A DNA stretch of 8,542 bases from an uncultured Fidelibacterota bacterium. Its GTDB lineage: Bacteria > Fidelibacterota > Fidelibacteria > Fidelibacterales > Fidelibacteraceae. A program made the position numbers and the translations under genes. How positions within the stretch are numbered: the first letter of the stretch is position 1; the number at the start of each line of letters is the position of its first letter. Below, one piece after another: positions 1 to 7,357 of this stretch. The DNA lies in the NCBI GenBank assembly GCA_937862595.1, contig CALMFL010000110.1, positions 1-8,542 on the forward strand, given 5' to 3'. The notes below the pieces were generated by a model. The model did not search any database. It saw only the letters and a program-made list of their open reading frames with translations, and was not told the origin of the DNA.

Positions 1-2
1 AC

Positions 3-191
3 AAGGCGCCGGAGGTCAACGTGATCCACGGCGGACTGGAGTGCGGCGTGATCGGGGCAAAGCACGAGGGAATGGATATGATCTCCCTCGGCCCGACCAT
101 CGAGAACCCCCATTCGCCCGACGAACGCATGTACCTTCCTTCCGTCAGGAAGGTGTGGGACCTGCTGGCGGAACTCCTGAAAACACTGTAA
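3..191 (+). CDS. pepD: PepD-like M20 family dipeptidase, C-terminal fragment (5' end outside window)
   Basis: Only the last 62 residues are present, in the frame starting at base 3 and ending at TAA 189-191. The family (Xaa-His dipeptidase / cytosol non-specific dipeptidase, metallopeptidase M20) hydrolyses dipeptides in the cytoplasm using two metal ions. Seen directly: the segment 'IHGGLECGVIG', then 'GMDMISLGPTI' and 'PHSPDER', which match the conserved C-terminal block of PepD; the His of HSPDE is a likely metal-site or catalytic residue in the family. The closing helix (VRKVWDLLAELLKTL) is also typical. The N-terminal catalytic part lies upstream and cannot be checked. gatC starts 18 bases after the stop, so the two are probably co-transcribed. 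Another M20 peptidase is the main alternative, but the C-terminal motif order fits PepD best. Confidence 0.85.
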   Translation, partial: KAPEVNVIHGGLECGVIGAKHEGMDMISLGPTIENPHSPDERMYLPSVRKVWDLLAELLKTL

Positions 192-209
192 GGCAAACGA
201 AGGAAGCGT

Positions 210-500
210 ATGGCCCTGTCACGCGACGAAGTGATCTATATTGCCGGACTTGCCCGGCTGACCCTGAGCGAAGAAGAGATCGCGCTTTATGCGAAACAGC
301 TCAGCGACATTCTCGGATACATCGACCAGCTTAAGGAACTGAACGTGGACGAGGTCGAACCCATGAGCCACGTTCTGGACATTGTGAACGTGATGCGGGC
401 GGACAAACACCTGCCTTCGCTGAACCGGGAGGACGTGATGGCGATCGCCCCGGAACATGACGCTGAACATTTCAAGGTACCCCGGGTGGTAAAAGGATAA
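210..500 (+). CDS. gatC: Aspartyl/glutamyl-tRNA(Asn/Gln) amidotransferase subunit C
   Basis: The protein has 96 residues, the usual GatC size. GatC is the small structural subunit of GatCAB. It wraps around GatA and GatB and stabilises the enzyme that amidates misacylated Glu-tRNA(Gln) or Asp-tRNA(Asn) in the cytoplasm. Visible hallmarks are the N-terminal helix with 'GLARLTLSEEE' (about residues 13-23), the central 'VEPMSHV' block (about 49-55) leading into 'NVMRAD', and the C-terminal 'APEHDAEHFKVPRVV' (about 80-94), the tail expected to contact GatA and GatB. The start is supported by a purine-rich Shine-Dalgarno AAGGAAG at 200-206, although the spacing is short. gatA and gatB are not next to it, so they must lie elsewhere, as in many genomes. 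The stop is 11 bases before pyrG, and the pyrG ribosome-binding site overlaps the gatC stop region. Confidence 0.95.
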   Translation: MALSRDEVIYIAGLARLTLSEEEIALYAKQLSDILGYIDQLKELNVDEVEPMSHVLDIVNVMRADKHLPSLNREDVMAIAPEHDAEHFKVPRVVKG

Positions 501-511
501 GGAGTTTTTCC

Positions 512-2161
512 ATGGCATCAGAGAACAAGACCCCGACAAAACCCCGCTATATCTTCGTGACCGGCGGCGTGATATCCGGTCTCGGCAAGGGCATTACCTC
601 GGCTTCGATCGGCTACCTGCTCAAACAGGCGGGCTACCGCGTGACCATACAGAAATTCGATCCCTATCTCAATGTGGACCCCGGGACCATGAGCCCGACC
701 CAGCACGGGGAGGTGTACGTGACCGACGACGGCGCCGAGACCGACCTGGACCTGGGGCACTACGAACGTTTCCTGGACACCAGCATGTCCAAGATGAACA
801 GCGCCACGGCCGGACAGATCTACAGCTCCGTGCTTGAGGCCGAACGGCGCGGCGAATACCTGGGAACCACCGTCCAGATCATTCCGCATGTGACCAACGA
901 GATCATGCGGCGCTTTGCCAACATTTCCAGCAAGGACAATTACGATATCGTCATTACCGAGGTCGGCGGCACCGTCGGCGACATTGAAAGCCTTTCCTTT
1001 CTTGAAGCCATCCGGCAGTTCGAGAACCAGCTGCATTATCACGAATACCTGAACGTCCACGTCACCCTGCTTCCCTACGTCGAATCCTCGGAAGAGATCA
1101 AGACCAAGCCGACCCAGCACTCCGTTCAGAAACTGCGGGAGATCGGACTGACCCCCGACATGATCATCTGCCGGAGCGGCAAGATCGGCATCGACGACGG
1201 CGCGCGCAAAAAGATCGCGCTCTTCTGCAACGTCCGCCCCGAAGCGGTCATCGACATGCCGGACGCCGAGACCATTTACGAGATCCCCCTGATGTTCAAA
1301 AAACAGGACGTCTACCTCACCATCGCAAAGCATCTCGAACTGGACAAGCTACAGGACCCCGTCATGAAAGAACTGCGTTCCATGGTGAAACGCATCAAGG
1401 ACCCCAAATACAGCGTCAATGTCGGGATCGTGGGGAAATACGTCGGCATGAAAGATTCCTATAAAAGCATTACCGAATCCTTTATTCATGCGGGAGCCGA
1501 GAACAACACGCGGGTGAACCTCTTCTGGATCGAAGCGGGAGACCTGGAAAAGGACGGACCCCGGGAAGTGAGAAAGGTCCTCAAGAACCTTGACGGCATC
1601 CTGGTCCCGGGCGGTTTCGGCAAACGCGGCATCGAAGGGAAGATCCTTGCGGCGAAGTATGCGCGTGAAAAGAACATTCCCTATTTCGGCATCTGCCTGG
1701 GCATGCAGATCGCGGTGATCGAATATGCCCGGAACGTGCTCGGGCTGAAGGAGGCCAACAGCACGGAGTTCCGCGCAGACACGCCGGATCCCGTCATCGA
1801 CCTGATGGAAGAACAGAAAAAGGTCACCAAGCTCGGCGGCACCATGCGGCTGGGCGCCTTCGATTGCGAACTGCTGCCCCGCAGCACCGTGGCGAAAGCC
1901 TACGGCCTCGGCACGATATCCGAACGGCACCGTCACCGCTATGAGGTCAACAACCTGTACCGTGACAAACTGGAAGCGGCCGGCCTGCGCATCGCCGGGA
2001 TCAATAAAAAATACGATCTGGTGGAATGCGTGGAATTGCCCGGCCATCCCTGGTACGCCGGCGTGCAGTTCCATCCGGAACTGAAATCCCGCGTTGCAAA
2101 AGCGCACCCCCTGTTCCGCGAATTCATTGCCGCGGTCCTGCGGGAAAAAGGAAAAAAATGA
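512..2161 (+). CDS. pyrG: CTP synthase (glutamine hydrolysing)
   Basis: The protein has 549 residues, the normal length for this family. It converts UTP to CTP with ATP, using ammonia released from glutamine, and acts in the cytoplasm. The N-terminal synthetase domain (about 1-270) has the P-loop-like 'GGVISGLGKG' (18-27), 'KFDPYLNVDPGTMSP', and 'HGEVYVTDDGAETDLDLGHYERF'. The C-terminal class I glutamine amidotransferase domain (about 300-545) shows the oxyanion segment 'PGGFGKRG', the nucleophile Cys395 in 'GICLGMQ', and the His521/Glu523 pair in 'QFHPE'. All key residues are present. The start at 512 has a strong Shine-Dalgarno AAGGAG at 499-504. The stop TGA overlaps the kdsC start as ATGA (2158-2161), which implies translational coupling. 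Its product CTP is a substrate for Kdo activation by KdsB, which makes the link to kdsC sensible. Confidence 0.98.
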   Translation: MASENKTPTKPRYIFVTGGVISGLGKGITSASIGYLLKQAGYRVTIQKFDPYLNVDPGTMSPTQHGEVYVTDDGAETDLDLGHYERFLDTSMSKMNSATAGQIYSSVLEAERRGEYLGTTVQIIPHVTNEIMRRFANISSKDNYDIVITEVGGTVGDIESLSFLEAIRQFENQLHYHEYLNVHVTLLPYVESSEEIKTKPTQHSVQKLREIGLTPDMIICRSGKIGIDDGARKKIALFCNVRPEAVIDMPDAETIYEIPLMFKKQDVYLTIAKHLELDKLQDPVMKELRSMVKRIKDPKYSVNVGIVGKYVGMKDSYKSITESFIHAGAENNTRVNLFWIEAGDLEKDGPREVRKVLKNLDGILVPGGFGKRGIEGKILAAKYAREKNIPYFGICLGMQIAVIEYARNVLGLKEANSTEFRADTPDPVIDLMEEQKKVTKLGGTMRLGAFDCELLPRSTVAKAYGLGTISERHRHRYEVNNLYRDKLEAAGLRIAGINKKYDLVECVELPGHPWYAGVQFHPELKSRVAKAHPLFREFIAAVLREKGKK

Positions 2162-2703
2162 CCCGGCCCGCCCCTGAACTCGAAAAAAAACTCCGTGCGA
2201 TCAAACTGATCGCTACCGATGTGGACGGCGTGATGACCGACGGCTCGTTCTATATCGGGGCCGATATCGAAATGAAACGCTTCCATTCGAGCGACGGGCT
2301 TGCCTTTGTCCTGCTCCGGCTCCTGGATTTTCCCGTCGCGGTCATTTCCGGAAGATTCTCCAAAGCCACGCTCACGCGGACACGCGCCCTGCACATCCCC
2401 GACGACCTGGTCTTCCAGGACGGCTACGTCAAGACCCATGCCTTCGAAACGCTAAAGACGCGCTTCGGACTGCAGGACCATGAGATCGCCTTCATCGGCG
2501 ACGACCATATCGACGCCCCGGTCATGCGCCGCTGCGGCGCGGCCTTTGCCCCCGCCAACGCCATCCCCGAGATCAAAGCCCTGGCGGACCATGTGACCGC
2601 GGTCCCCGGCGGCTCCGGCGCCCTGCGGGAAATGGTCGACATGATCCTGACCGCCCAGGGACGCATGGAAGAGGCCCTGCAAAAACTCCACGGCCTCTAC
2701 TGA
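2158..2703 (+). CDS. kdsC: 3-deoxy-D-manno-octulosonate 8-phosphate phosphatase (KdsC-type HAD phosphatase)
   Basis: The protein has 181 residues and is a small HAD-superfamily phosphatase of the C0 type with no large cap, which usually works as a tetramer. It removes phosphate from Kdo-8-P to give free Kdo for lipopolysaccharide synthesis. Visible motifs: motif I 'DVDGVMTDG' with nucleophile Asp21 and acid/base Asp23; the substrate-loop 'SSDG' (44-47); motif II Ser64 in 'VISGR'; motif III Lys92; motif IV 'GDDHID' with Asp115/Asp116 and Asp119. The start at 2158 is chosen because it overlaps the pyrG stop as ATGA; a longer reading from 2026 would lie inside pyrG and lacks homology-like content. 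kdsA and kdsD, often nearby, are absent from the window. The related NeuNAc/KDN 9-phosphatase cannot be told apart by motifs alone, but the following lpt genes favour KdsC. Confidence 0.9.
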   Translation: MTRPAPELEKKLRAIKLIATDVDGVMTDGSFYIGADIEMKRFHSSDGLAFVLLRLLDFPVAVISGRFSKATLTRTRALHIPDDLVFQDGYVKTHAFETLKTRFGLQDHEIAFIGDDHIDAPVMRRCGAAFAPANAIPEIKALADHVTAVPGGSGALREMVDMILTAQGRMEEALQKLHGLY

Positions 2704-2709
2704 TAAAGC

Positions 2710-3237
2710 ATGAAACGCCTTGCCATTATATTCACGCTCACGATCCTGCTGCTCTCCTGCTCAAAGACCGGCGATTACGGCACCTTTCCCCCGGGCCGCG
2801 TCCCGGACCAGGAAATATGGAACGCCGTGATCACCGTCACCCGCGCCGGCGAACCCACGACCCGCATTTACGCCGCGCATCTGGTGAAATACCAGGATAC
2901 GCAGGACATGTTCATCCGTGACAGCATGCGCATCGATTTCTATAAGGACGGCAAGCACACCTCTTATCTGACCGCGGACAGCGGCCTGGTGAACGAAAAA
3001 AACGAGAACATCGTGGCGATCGGCAATGTCGTGATGGTCTCCGACAGCGGATTCACCGCCTATACCGACAGCCTTTTCTGGATCAACGACAGCAATAAAG
3101 TGTACACGAACAGCCGCATCCAGATCTTTTCCACCCGCGACACCCTCTACGGCACCGACTTCGTCAGCGACACCAAGTTCGAGAACTGGACCATCTTCAA
3201 CCCCCTGGGCAAGACCTCGCGGCAGCTGGAGAAGTGA
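2710..3237 (+). CDS. lptC: LptC-like lipopolysaccharide export lipoprotein
   Basis: The protein has 175 residues. LptC normally sits in the inner membrane, binds the LptB2FG transporter and hands LPS to periplasmic LptA. Here the N-terminus is Lys/Arg followed by a hydrophobic stretch ending in a lipobox, Leu14-Leu15-Ser16-Cys17, so the protein is predicted to be a lipoprotein rather than anchored by a transmembrane helix. The +2 residue is Ser, not Asp. From about residue 35 it looks like the OstA/LptC beta-jellyroll fold: alternating strands with 'YAAHLVKYQ', 'MRIDFYKDGK', 'LTADSGLVNEKNENIVAIGNVVMVS', and 'YTDSLFWINDSNKVYT', a pattern typical of LptC relatives. It starts 6 bases after kdsC with no clear Shine-Dalgarno, so it is probably translated by coupling. 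The family call rests on fold-like pattern plus position between kdsC and lptB. An LptA-like role, or a combined one, cannot be excluded. Confidence 0.8.
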   Translation: MKRLAIIFTLTILLLSCSKTGDYGTFPPGRVPDQEIWNAVITVTRAGEPTTRIYAAHLVKYQDTQDMFIRDSMRIDFYKDGKHTSYLTADSGLVNEKNENIVAIGNVVMVSDSGFTAYTDSLFWINDSNKVYTNSRIQIFSTRDTLYGTDFVSDTKFENWTIFNPLGKTSRQLEK

Positions 3238-3300
3238 GCCCCGCGGCTCCCCGCCGAATTTCCCGAAAGGTGCGCCGCGCCACATTTCAACCTTCGCCCT

Positions 3301-3339
3301 TTGCAAAATGATACATTCTGGTTATATTCCCTTCTGAGG
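3301..3339 (+). promoter_or_regulatory. Possible sigma-70-type promoter and ribosome-binding site ahead of lptB
   Basis: The 112-base gap 3238-3349 is the longest break inside the gene run. It contains TTGCAA (3301-3306) as a possible -35 box and TATATT (3323-3328) as a possible -10 box, separated by 16 bases, in a locally AT-rich patch within GC-rich DNA. A TGAGG (3335-3339) lies 10 bases before the lptB ATG and may serve as Shine-Dalgarno. With the -10 ending at 3328, transcripts would begin near 3335 and have a very short leader, and the TGAGG might then be at the transcript's 5' edge. This is pattern matching only; the promoter may be weak or unreal. Confidence 0.4.
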
Positions 3340-3349
3340 CTGAAATACC

Positions 3350-4078
3350 ATGGCAATATTACGTGCGGAAAAACTGGTGAAGATCTACGGCAGACGCAAG
3401 GTGGTCAACGAAGTGGACCTGATCGCGAATACCGGAGAGGTCGTGGGACTTCTGGGGCCGAACGGCGCCGGAAAAACCACCTGTTTTTACATGATCACCG
3501 GCATGATACGTCCCCACGCCGGCCGCATTTTCCTGGATGACGTCGAGATCACGCATTTCCCTATGTACAAACGTTCGCAGCTCGGGATCGGGTATCTTGC
3601 GCAGGAAGCGTCCGTTTTCCGGAAATTGTCCGTCGAGGACAACCTGCGGCTCGTCCTGGAAATGTTCCACAAGGATAAAAAAGAGATCAACCGGCGCATC
3701 GAGACGCTCATCGAGGAATTCAAACTGGGAAAGGTCCGGAAGAACAAAGGTTTCGCCCTCAGCGGCGGGGAGCGCCGAAGGACCGAGATCGCGCGGGCGC
3801 TCGCAACGGACCCCAAATTCATTCTCCTGGACGAACCCTTCGCCGGGATCGACCCCATCGCGGTGGAAGACATTCAGGAAATGGTCGTCAGTCTGAAAGA
3901 CAAGGGGATCGGGGTCATCATCACCGACCACAACGTGCATGAGACCCTGTCCATCACGGACCATTCCTACCTGCTTTACCAGGGGACCGTTCTCAATGCG
4001 GGTTCCGCGGAATACCTCGCCAACGACCCGGAAGCCCGGCGCCTCTACCTGGGGGCGAAGTTCAAGCTTGACCGCTGA
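3350..4078 (+). CDS. lptB: LPS export ABC transporter ATP-binding protein LptB
   Basis: The protein has 242 residues, the standard LptB size. It is the cytoplasmic ATPase that, as a dimer with LptF and LptG, extracts LPS from the inner membrane. All ABC motifs are visible in order: Walker A 'GPNGAGKTT' (36-44), Q-loop Gln85 in 'YLAQEASVF', signature 'LSGGERRR' (137-144), Walker B 'ILLDEPFAGIDP' with catalytic Glu162, and the H-loop His194 in 'ITDHNVHETL'. The 'EASVFRKLSVEDNL' and 'SGGERRRTEIARALA' segments are characteristic of LptB rather than of the related branched-chain amino-acid ATPases. No lptF or lptG is in the window; they are commonly at another locus. lptA, which usually lies between lptC and lptB, is missing. 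rpoN follows after 9 bases, the classic lptB-rpoN pairing. Confidence 0.96.
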   Translation: MAILRAEKLVKIYGRRKVVNEVDLIANTGEVVGLLGPNGAGKTTCFYMITGMIRPHAGRIFLDDVEITHFPMYKRSQLGIGYLAQEASVFRKLSVEDNLRLVLEMFHKDKKEINRRIETLIEEFKLGKVRKNKGFALSGGERRRTEIARALATDPKFILLDEPFAGIDPIAVEDIQEMVVSLKDKGIGVIITDHNVHETLSITDHSYLLYQGTVLNAGSAEYLANDPEARRLYLGAKFKLDR

Positions 4079-4087
4079 GACAGGCAG

Positions 4088-5440
4088 ATGAAACAACGAT
4101 TATCACAACAGCAGATACAAAAACTGGCGCCGCTGCAGCTCATGGTCGCGCGGCTGGCGCAATTGTCCCAGACGGATATCGAAAAGGCCATTCTGGAAGA
4201 GATCGAAAAGAACCCGCTCCTGGAACTGGAAGAGCCCGCATCCGAAGACATGTCCGCGCCGGAGCCGCCTCAGGAAGCCCCGCTTCCCGGGGACGAGGAA
4301 TGGGAGGAGGACATTCACCTTCCCGCGCATTTCAGCAGCGGCATGGATATTCCGGACTTTCCGATCCCCGACGAACCGGACTTTTTTGACCGCCTGCTGA
4401 TGCAGGTCCGGCAGTCCGGCATGGATGACGACGAGATCCTGATCGCCGAAGAGATCATCGGCAGTCTGGACGAAAACGGATTCCTCAGCGGCATTCCCCT
4501 GATGAACATCGCCTACAAATTGTCGGTCCCGCTGGACAAGGCCGAACAGGTGCTCCGGAAAGTGCAGCGGCTGGGACCTCCCGGCATTGCCGCCCGGAGC
4601 CTGCAGGAATGCATGCTTCTGCAGCTGCACGCCCTGCATGAAGAACCCTTTGTCACGGAGATCGTCGAACGCGAATTCGAGGCCTTTATGGCCGGGGACG
4701 ATGCGGGCATCGCCGCGCGCAATCACCTCAGCGAAGAGGACATGCGTTATGCCCGGGAACAGATCGCCAAACTGAACCCCAAACCCGCCGGCGGGCACGC
4801 GGACTATATGAAACGCAGCATCATTCCCGATGTGATCCTGCGGGAAAAGAACGGCATGTACTATGTTGCGCTGAACGATACCGGCACGCCGGCCGTGCGG
4901 CTCTCCGAGACCTATCTGGCCATGCTGGAGAACAGCGGGCTTGACAAGCAGGCCCGGACTTACCTGAACGGGAACCGGCAGGCCGCCCTCTGGTTCATGC
5001 AGGCGCTCGAACACCGGAAACAGTCCCTCATTGCGATCGCGCAATCCATCGTGCACCGGCAGCACGATTTTCTGTCCGGCAAGCGGGACCATCCCGCCCC
5101 GATGATCATGAAAACGATCGCGGAGGATACGGACCTGGACATCTCGACCGTATCCCGCATCGTGAACGGAAAGTATCTTCAGACACCCTCGGGGGTCTAT
5201 GAATTAAAATATTTCTTCAGTGAAAAGGCGGAACGCAGCGACGGCCTCCGCAGTTCAACCCGTGACCTTGAACGCGACCTGCGGGGAATCCTTGACGCGG
5301 AGGATGCCTCGGATCCCCTGAGCGACGAACAGCTGCGGGATGCCCTGACGGACATGGGCTACCGCGTCGCACGCCGCACCGTCGCAAAATACCGCGAGAA
5401 GCTGGGGATCCCCGGTTCGCATGCGCGGCGAAAACCATAG
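4088..5440 (+). CDS. rpoN: RNA polymerase sigma-54 factor
   Basis: The protein has 450 residues, within the family range. Sigma-54 directs RNA polymerase to -24/-12 promoters and needs an AAA+ enhancer-binding activator. Region I (about 1-50) is Gln/Leu-rich: 'LSQQQIQKLAPLQLMVARL' followed by 'IEEIEKNPLLELEE'-like acidic helices. Region II (about 50-105) is very acidic and Pro-rich. The core-binding domain (about 110-300) contains 'EEIIGSLDENGFL' and 'LGPPGIAARSLQECMLLQL'. The DNA-binding part has a helix-turn-helix near 345-366 ('TDLDISTVSRIVNGKY', next to 'LQTPSGVYELKYFFS') and the RpoN box 'ARRTVAKYRE' at 428-437. All diagnostic parts are intact. A weak CAGG (4081-4084) precedes the start, so translation may depend on coupling to lptB 9 bases upstream. 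hpf and ptsN, frequent downstream partners, are replaced here by hslVU. Confidence 0.97.
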   Translation: MKQRLSQQQIQKLAPLQLMVARLAQLSQTDIEKAILEEIEKNPLLELEEPASEDMSAPEPPQEAPLPGDEEWEEDIHLPAHFSSGMDIPDFPIPDEPDFFDRLLMQVRQSGMDDDEILIAEEIIGSLDENGFLSGIPLMNIAYKLSVPLDKAEQVLRKVQRLGPPGIAARSLQECMLLQLHALHEEPFVTEIVEREFEAFMAGDDAGIAARNHLSEEDMRYAREQIAKLNPKPAGGHADYMKRSIIPDVILREKNGMYYVALNDTGTPAVRLSETYLAMLENSGLDKQARTYLNGNRQAALWFMQALEHRKQSLIAIAQSIVHRQHDFLSGKRDHPAPMIMKTIAEDTDLDISTVSRIVNGKYLQTPSGVYELKYFFSEKAERSDGLRSSTRDLERDLRGILDAEDASDPLSDEQLRDALTDMGYRVARRTVAKYREKLGIPGSHARRKP

Positions 5441-5456
5441 CTAAAAGGATAATTCC

Positions 5457-5996
5457 ATGGACACAATACGAAGCACGACCATCCTCGGGGTGCACCGGAA
5501 CGGAAAGGCCGCGATCGCGGGCGACGGACAGGTGACCCTGGGAACGACCGTCATGAAAGCGCAGACCGTCAAGGTCCGCAAACTCTACGGCAATAAGATC
5601 CTTGCCGGATTTGCCGGCGCCAGCGCGGACGCCTTTTCGCTTTTTGAAAAATTCGAGACCAAGATCCAGGAGTACAAGGGCGACCTGACCCGCGCCGCGG
5701 TGGAAATGACCAAGGAATGGCGCCGGGACAAATACCTTCAGAAACTGGAAGCTTTGCTGATCGTGATGGACAATGAAAGGGGCTACATCCTGAGCGGCTC
5801 CGGGGACGTGATCGATTCCGACGACCATCTCTATGCCATCGGTTCCGGCGGCCCCTACGCCCTGGCGGCCGCGCGCGGGCTGATGCGGAACACGGACCTG
5901 AGCGCCGCGGAGATCGCCCGGAAAAGCCTGGAGATCGCCGGATCGATCTGTATCTACACCAATCAGAACATCACCGTACTGGAGCTGGACGTATGA
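5457..5996 (+). CDS. hslV: ATP-dependent protease subunit HslV (ClpQ)
   Basis: The protein has 179 residues. HslV is the proteasome-like threonine protease that forms a double hexameric chamber and works with HslU in the cytoplasm. After a six-residue propeptide (MDTIRS) comes the Thr-Thr pair; Thr7 should become the N-terminal catalytic nucleophile after processing. Counting from that Thr, Asp17 and Lys33 fall at the expected catalytic positions ('IAGDGQVTLG', 'TVKVRKLY'), and 'AIGSGGPYA' provides the conserved Ser-containing loop. 'AGFAGASADAFSLFEKFE' and 'DICIYTN'-like 'GSICIYTNQN' near the end are also family signatures. The start at 5457 has a good Shine-Dalgarno AAGGA (5445-5449), 7 bases upstream. 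Its stop overlaps the hslU start by 4 bases (ATGA at 5993-5996), the usual tight arrangement for two subunits made in fixed ratio. Confidence 0.97.
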   Translation: MDTIRSTTILGVHRNGKAAIAGDGQVTLGTTVMKAQTVKVRKLYGNKILAGFAGASADAFSLFEKFETKIQEYKGDLTRAAVEMTKEWRRDKYLQKLEALLIVMDNERGYILSGSGDVIDSDDHLYAIGSGGPYALAAARGLMRNTDLSAAEIARKSLEIAGSICIYTNQNITVLELDV

Positions 5997-7357
5997 GATC
6001 CTTAACACCCAAAGAGATCGTGCAGGAACTGGACCGCTACGTGATCGGCCAGGACAAGGCCAAGCGTTCCGTCGCGATCGCCCTCCGCAACCGCTGGCGC
6101 CGCCAGCAGGCGGACGAGTCCATCCGCAACGAGATCATGCCGAACAATATCATCATGATCGGCCCGACCGGCGTCGGGAAGACCGAGATCGCCCGCCGGC
6201 TCGCCTCGCTGGCGCAATCGCCCTTCATCAAGGTCGAGGCCACGAAGTTCACCGAGGTGGGCTACGTCGGCCGCGACGTGGAATCCATTGTCCGCGACCT
6301 GACCTACATGGCCGTTGACATGGTGGAAAAGGAGCACGCCGAACTCGTCAAACAGCGGGCGGAGGAACTGGCCGACGCCCGGATCATGGACCTGCTTTTC
6401 CCGGTAGAGTCCGCGTCGAACATCGACGACGAGGAACGCGGACGCATCAATAAAACGCGGGACCGTCTCCGCGTCATGTACGAGGAAGGGAAGTTCAACG
6501 ACCGCTACGTTGAGATCGACGCCCCGGCCAAGGCGCCGAATATTGCCGGCATTTCCATTCTGGGACCCGGCGACGGCGGCATGGGCGGCGGCGACATGAT
6601 GGACAACGCCGGCGATTTCCTGAACGAAGCCATGAGCAACCTCCTCGGGAACAAGAAATCCAAAAAGAAGAAGATGGTCGTTCAGGAAGCCCGCAAGATC
6701 CTCATTGAGGAGGAATCGCAGAAACTGATCGACCGCAGCAAGGTCATCGACGAAGCCATCGACCGGGTCCAGCATCACGGCATCGTGTTTCTCGACGAGA
6801 TCGACAAGATCACCTCGACCGGCGAGACCAAGGGCGCGGATGTCAGCCGTCAGGGCGTCCAGCGCGACCTTCTGCCCATTGTGGAAGGCAGTACGGTCAA
6901 GACCCGCTACGGATTTGTCAAGACCGACCATATCCTGTTCATCGCCTCCGGGGCCTTCCATTCAAGCAAGCCTTCGGACCTGATCCCCGAACTGCAGGGT
7001 CGTTTCCCGATCCGCGTGGAACTGGACAGCCTGACGACCGATGATTTTGTCAAGATCCTCACGCATCCGCAGAACGCGCTGATCAAACAGTATCAGGCCC
7101 TGCTGGACGCGGAGGACGTGGAGCTCGTTTTTGAAGATGACGCGATCCGCGAGATCGCGCTGAAAGCGACCGAAGTCAACGACAAAACCGAAAATATCGG
7201 CGCCCGCCGCCTGCATACCATCATGACCCGGATCCTGGACGACATCATGTTCAATGCGCCCGACGGCCGCAAAAAGATCGTGATCACGCCGCAATGCGTG
7301 AAAGACGCGCTCGAATCGATCGTGATGAACGACGATCTCAGCAGGTACATACTGTAA
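5993..7357 (+). CDS. hslU: ATP-dependent protease ATPase subunit HslU (ClpY)
   Basis: The protein has 454 residues, a typical HslU length. This AAA+ unfoldase hexamer caps HslV, unfolds substrates and threads them into the protease. Visible: the N-terminal 'LTPKEIVQELDRYVIGQDKAKR' block in two adjoining parts; Walker A 'GPTGVGKT' (57-64); pore loop 'GYVG' (90-93) in 'TEVGYVGRDVES'; an intermediate (I) domain from roughly 110 to 240 with a Gly/Met-rich linker ('GDGGMGGGDMM') and a Lys-rich patch; Walker B 'IVFLDEID' (264-271); 'LQGRFPIRVEL' and the sensor-2 region 'ENIGARRLHT'. The C-terminus ends 'DDLSRYIL', the tail that inserts into HslV. A GGAG at 5981-5984 inside hslV can serve as the ribosome-binding site. 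The stop TAA shares one base with the next ATG. Confidence 0.98.
   Translation: MRSLTPKEIVQELDRYVIGQDKAKRSVAIALRNRWRRQQADESIRNEIMPNNIIMIGPTGVGKTEIARRLASLAQSPFIKVEATKFTEVGYVGRDVESIVRDLTYMAVDMVEKEHAELVKQRAEELADARIMDLLFPVESASNIDDEERGRINKTRDRLRVMYEEGKFNDRYVEIDAPAKAPNIAGISILGPGDGGMGGGDMMDNAGDFLNEAMSNLLGNKKSKKKKMVVQEARKILIEEESQKLIDRSKVIDEAIDRVQHHGIVFLDEIDKITSTGETKGADVSRQGVQRDLLPIVEGSTVKTRYGFVKTDHILFIASGAFHSSKPSDLIPELQGRFPIRVELDSLTTDDFVKILTHPQNALIKQYQALLDAEDVELVFEDDAIREIALKATEVNDKTENIGARRLHTIMTRILDDIMFNAPDGRKKIVITPQCVKDALESIVMNDDLSRYIL

Noticed and set aside
518..1333. Long minus-strand open frame (271 codons) opposite pyrG
   Set aside because: Lies wholly inside pyrG, which has every family motif. 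The frame is a by-product of GC-rich codon bias, and its translation has the Val/Asp/Gly/His-rich look of an antisense shadow.
2026..2157. N-terminal extension of kdsC by 44 residues
   Set aside because: It would overlap pyrG by over 130 bases and is Arg/Pro-rich with no family likeness. The ATG at 2158 in the ATGA overlap gives the normal KdsC length.
3350..3366. Sigma-54 (-24/-12) promoter at the start of lptB (TGGCA...GC)
   Set aside because: The distance between the GG and GC elements is 11 bases instead of the required 10, and it falls within the coding region.
4103..5092. Minus-strand open frame of 329 codons opposite rpoN
   Set aside because: Complete overlap with an intact sigma-54 gene, no recognisable motif and no ribosome-binding site.
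6002..6961. Minus-strand open frame of 319 codons opposite hslU
   Set aside because: Overlaps an intact HslU gene; composition is typical of an antisense shadow.
7294..7356. Upstream start for the unknown gene after hslU
   Set aside because: The 21 extra residues lie inside hslU and look like out-of-frame sequence; the TAATG overlap start is better supported.
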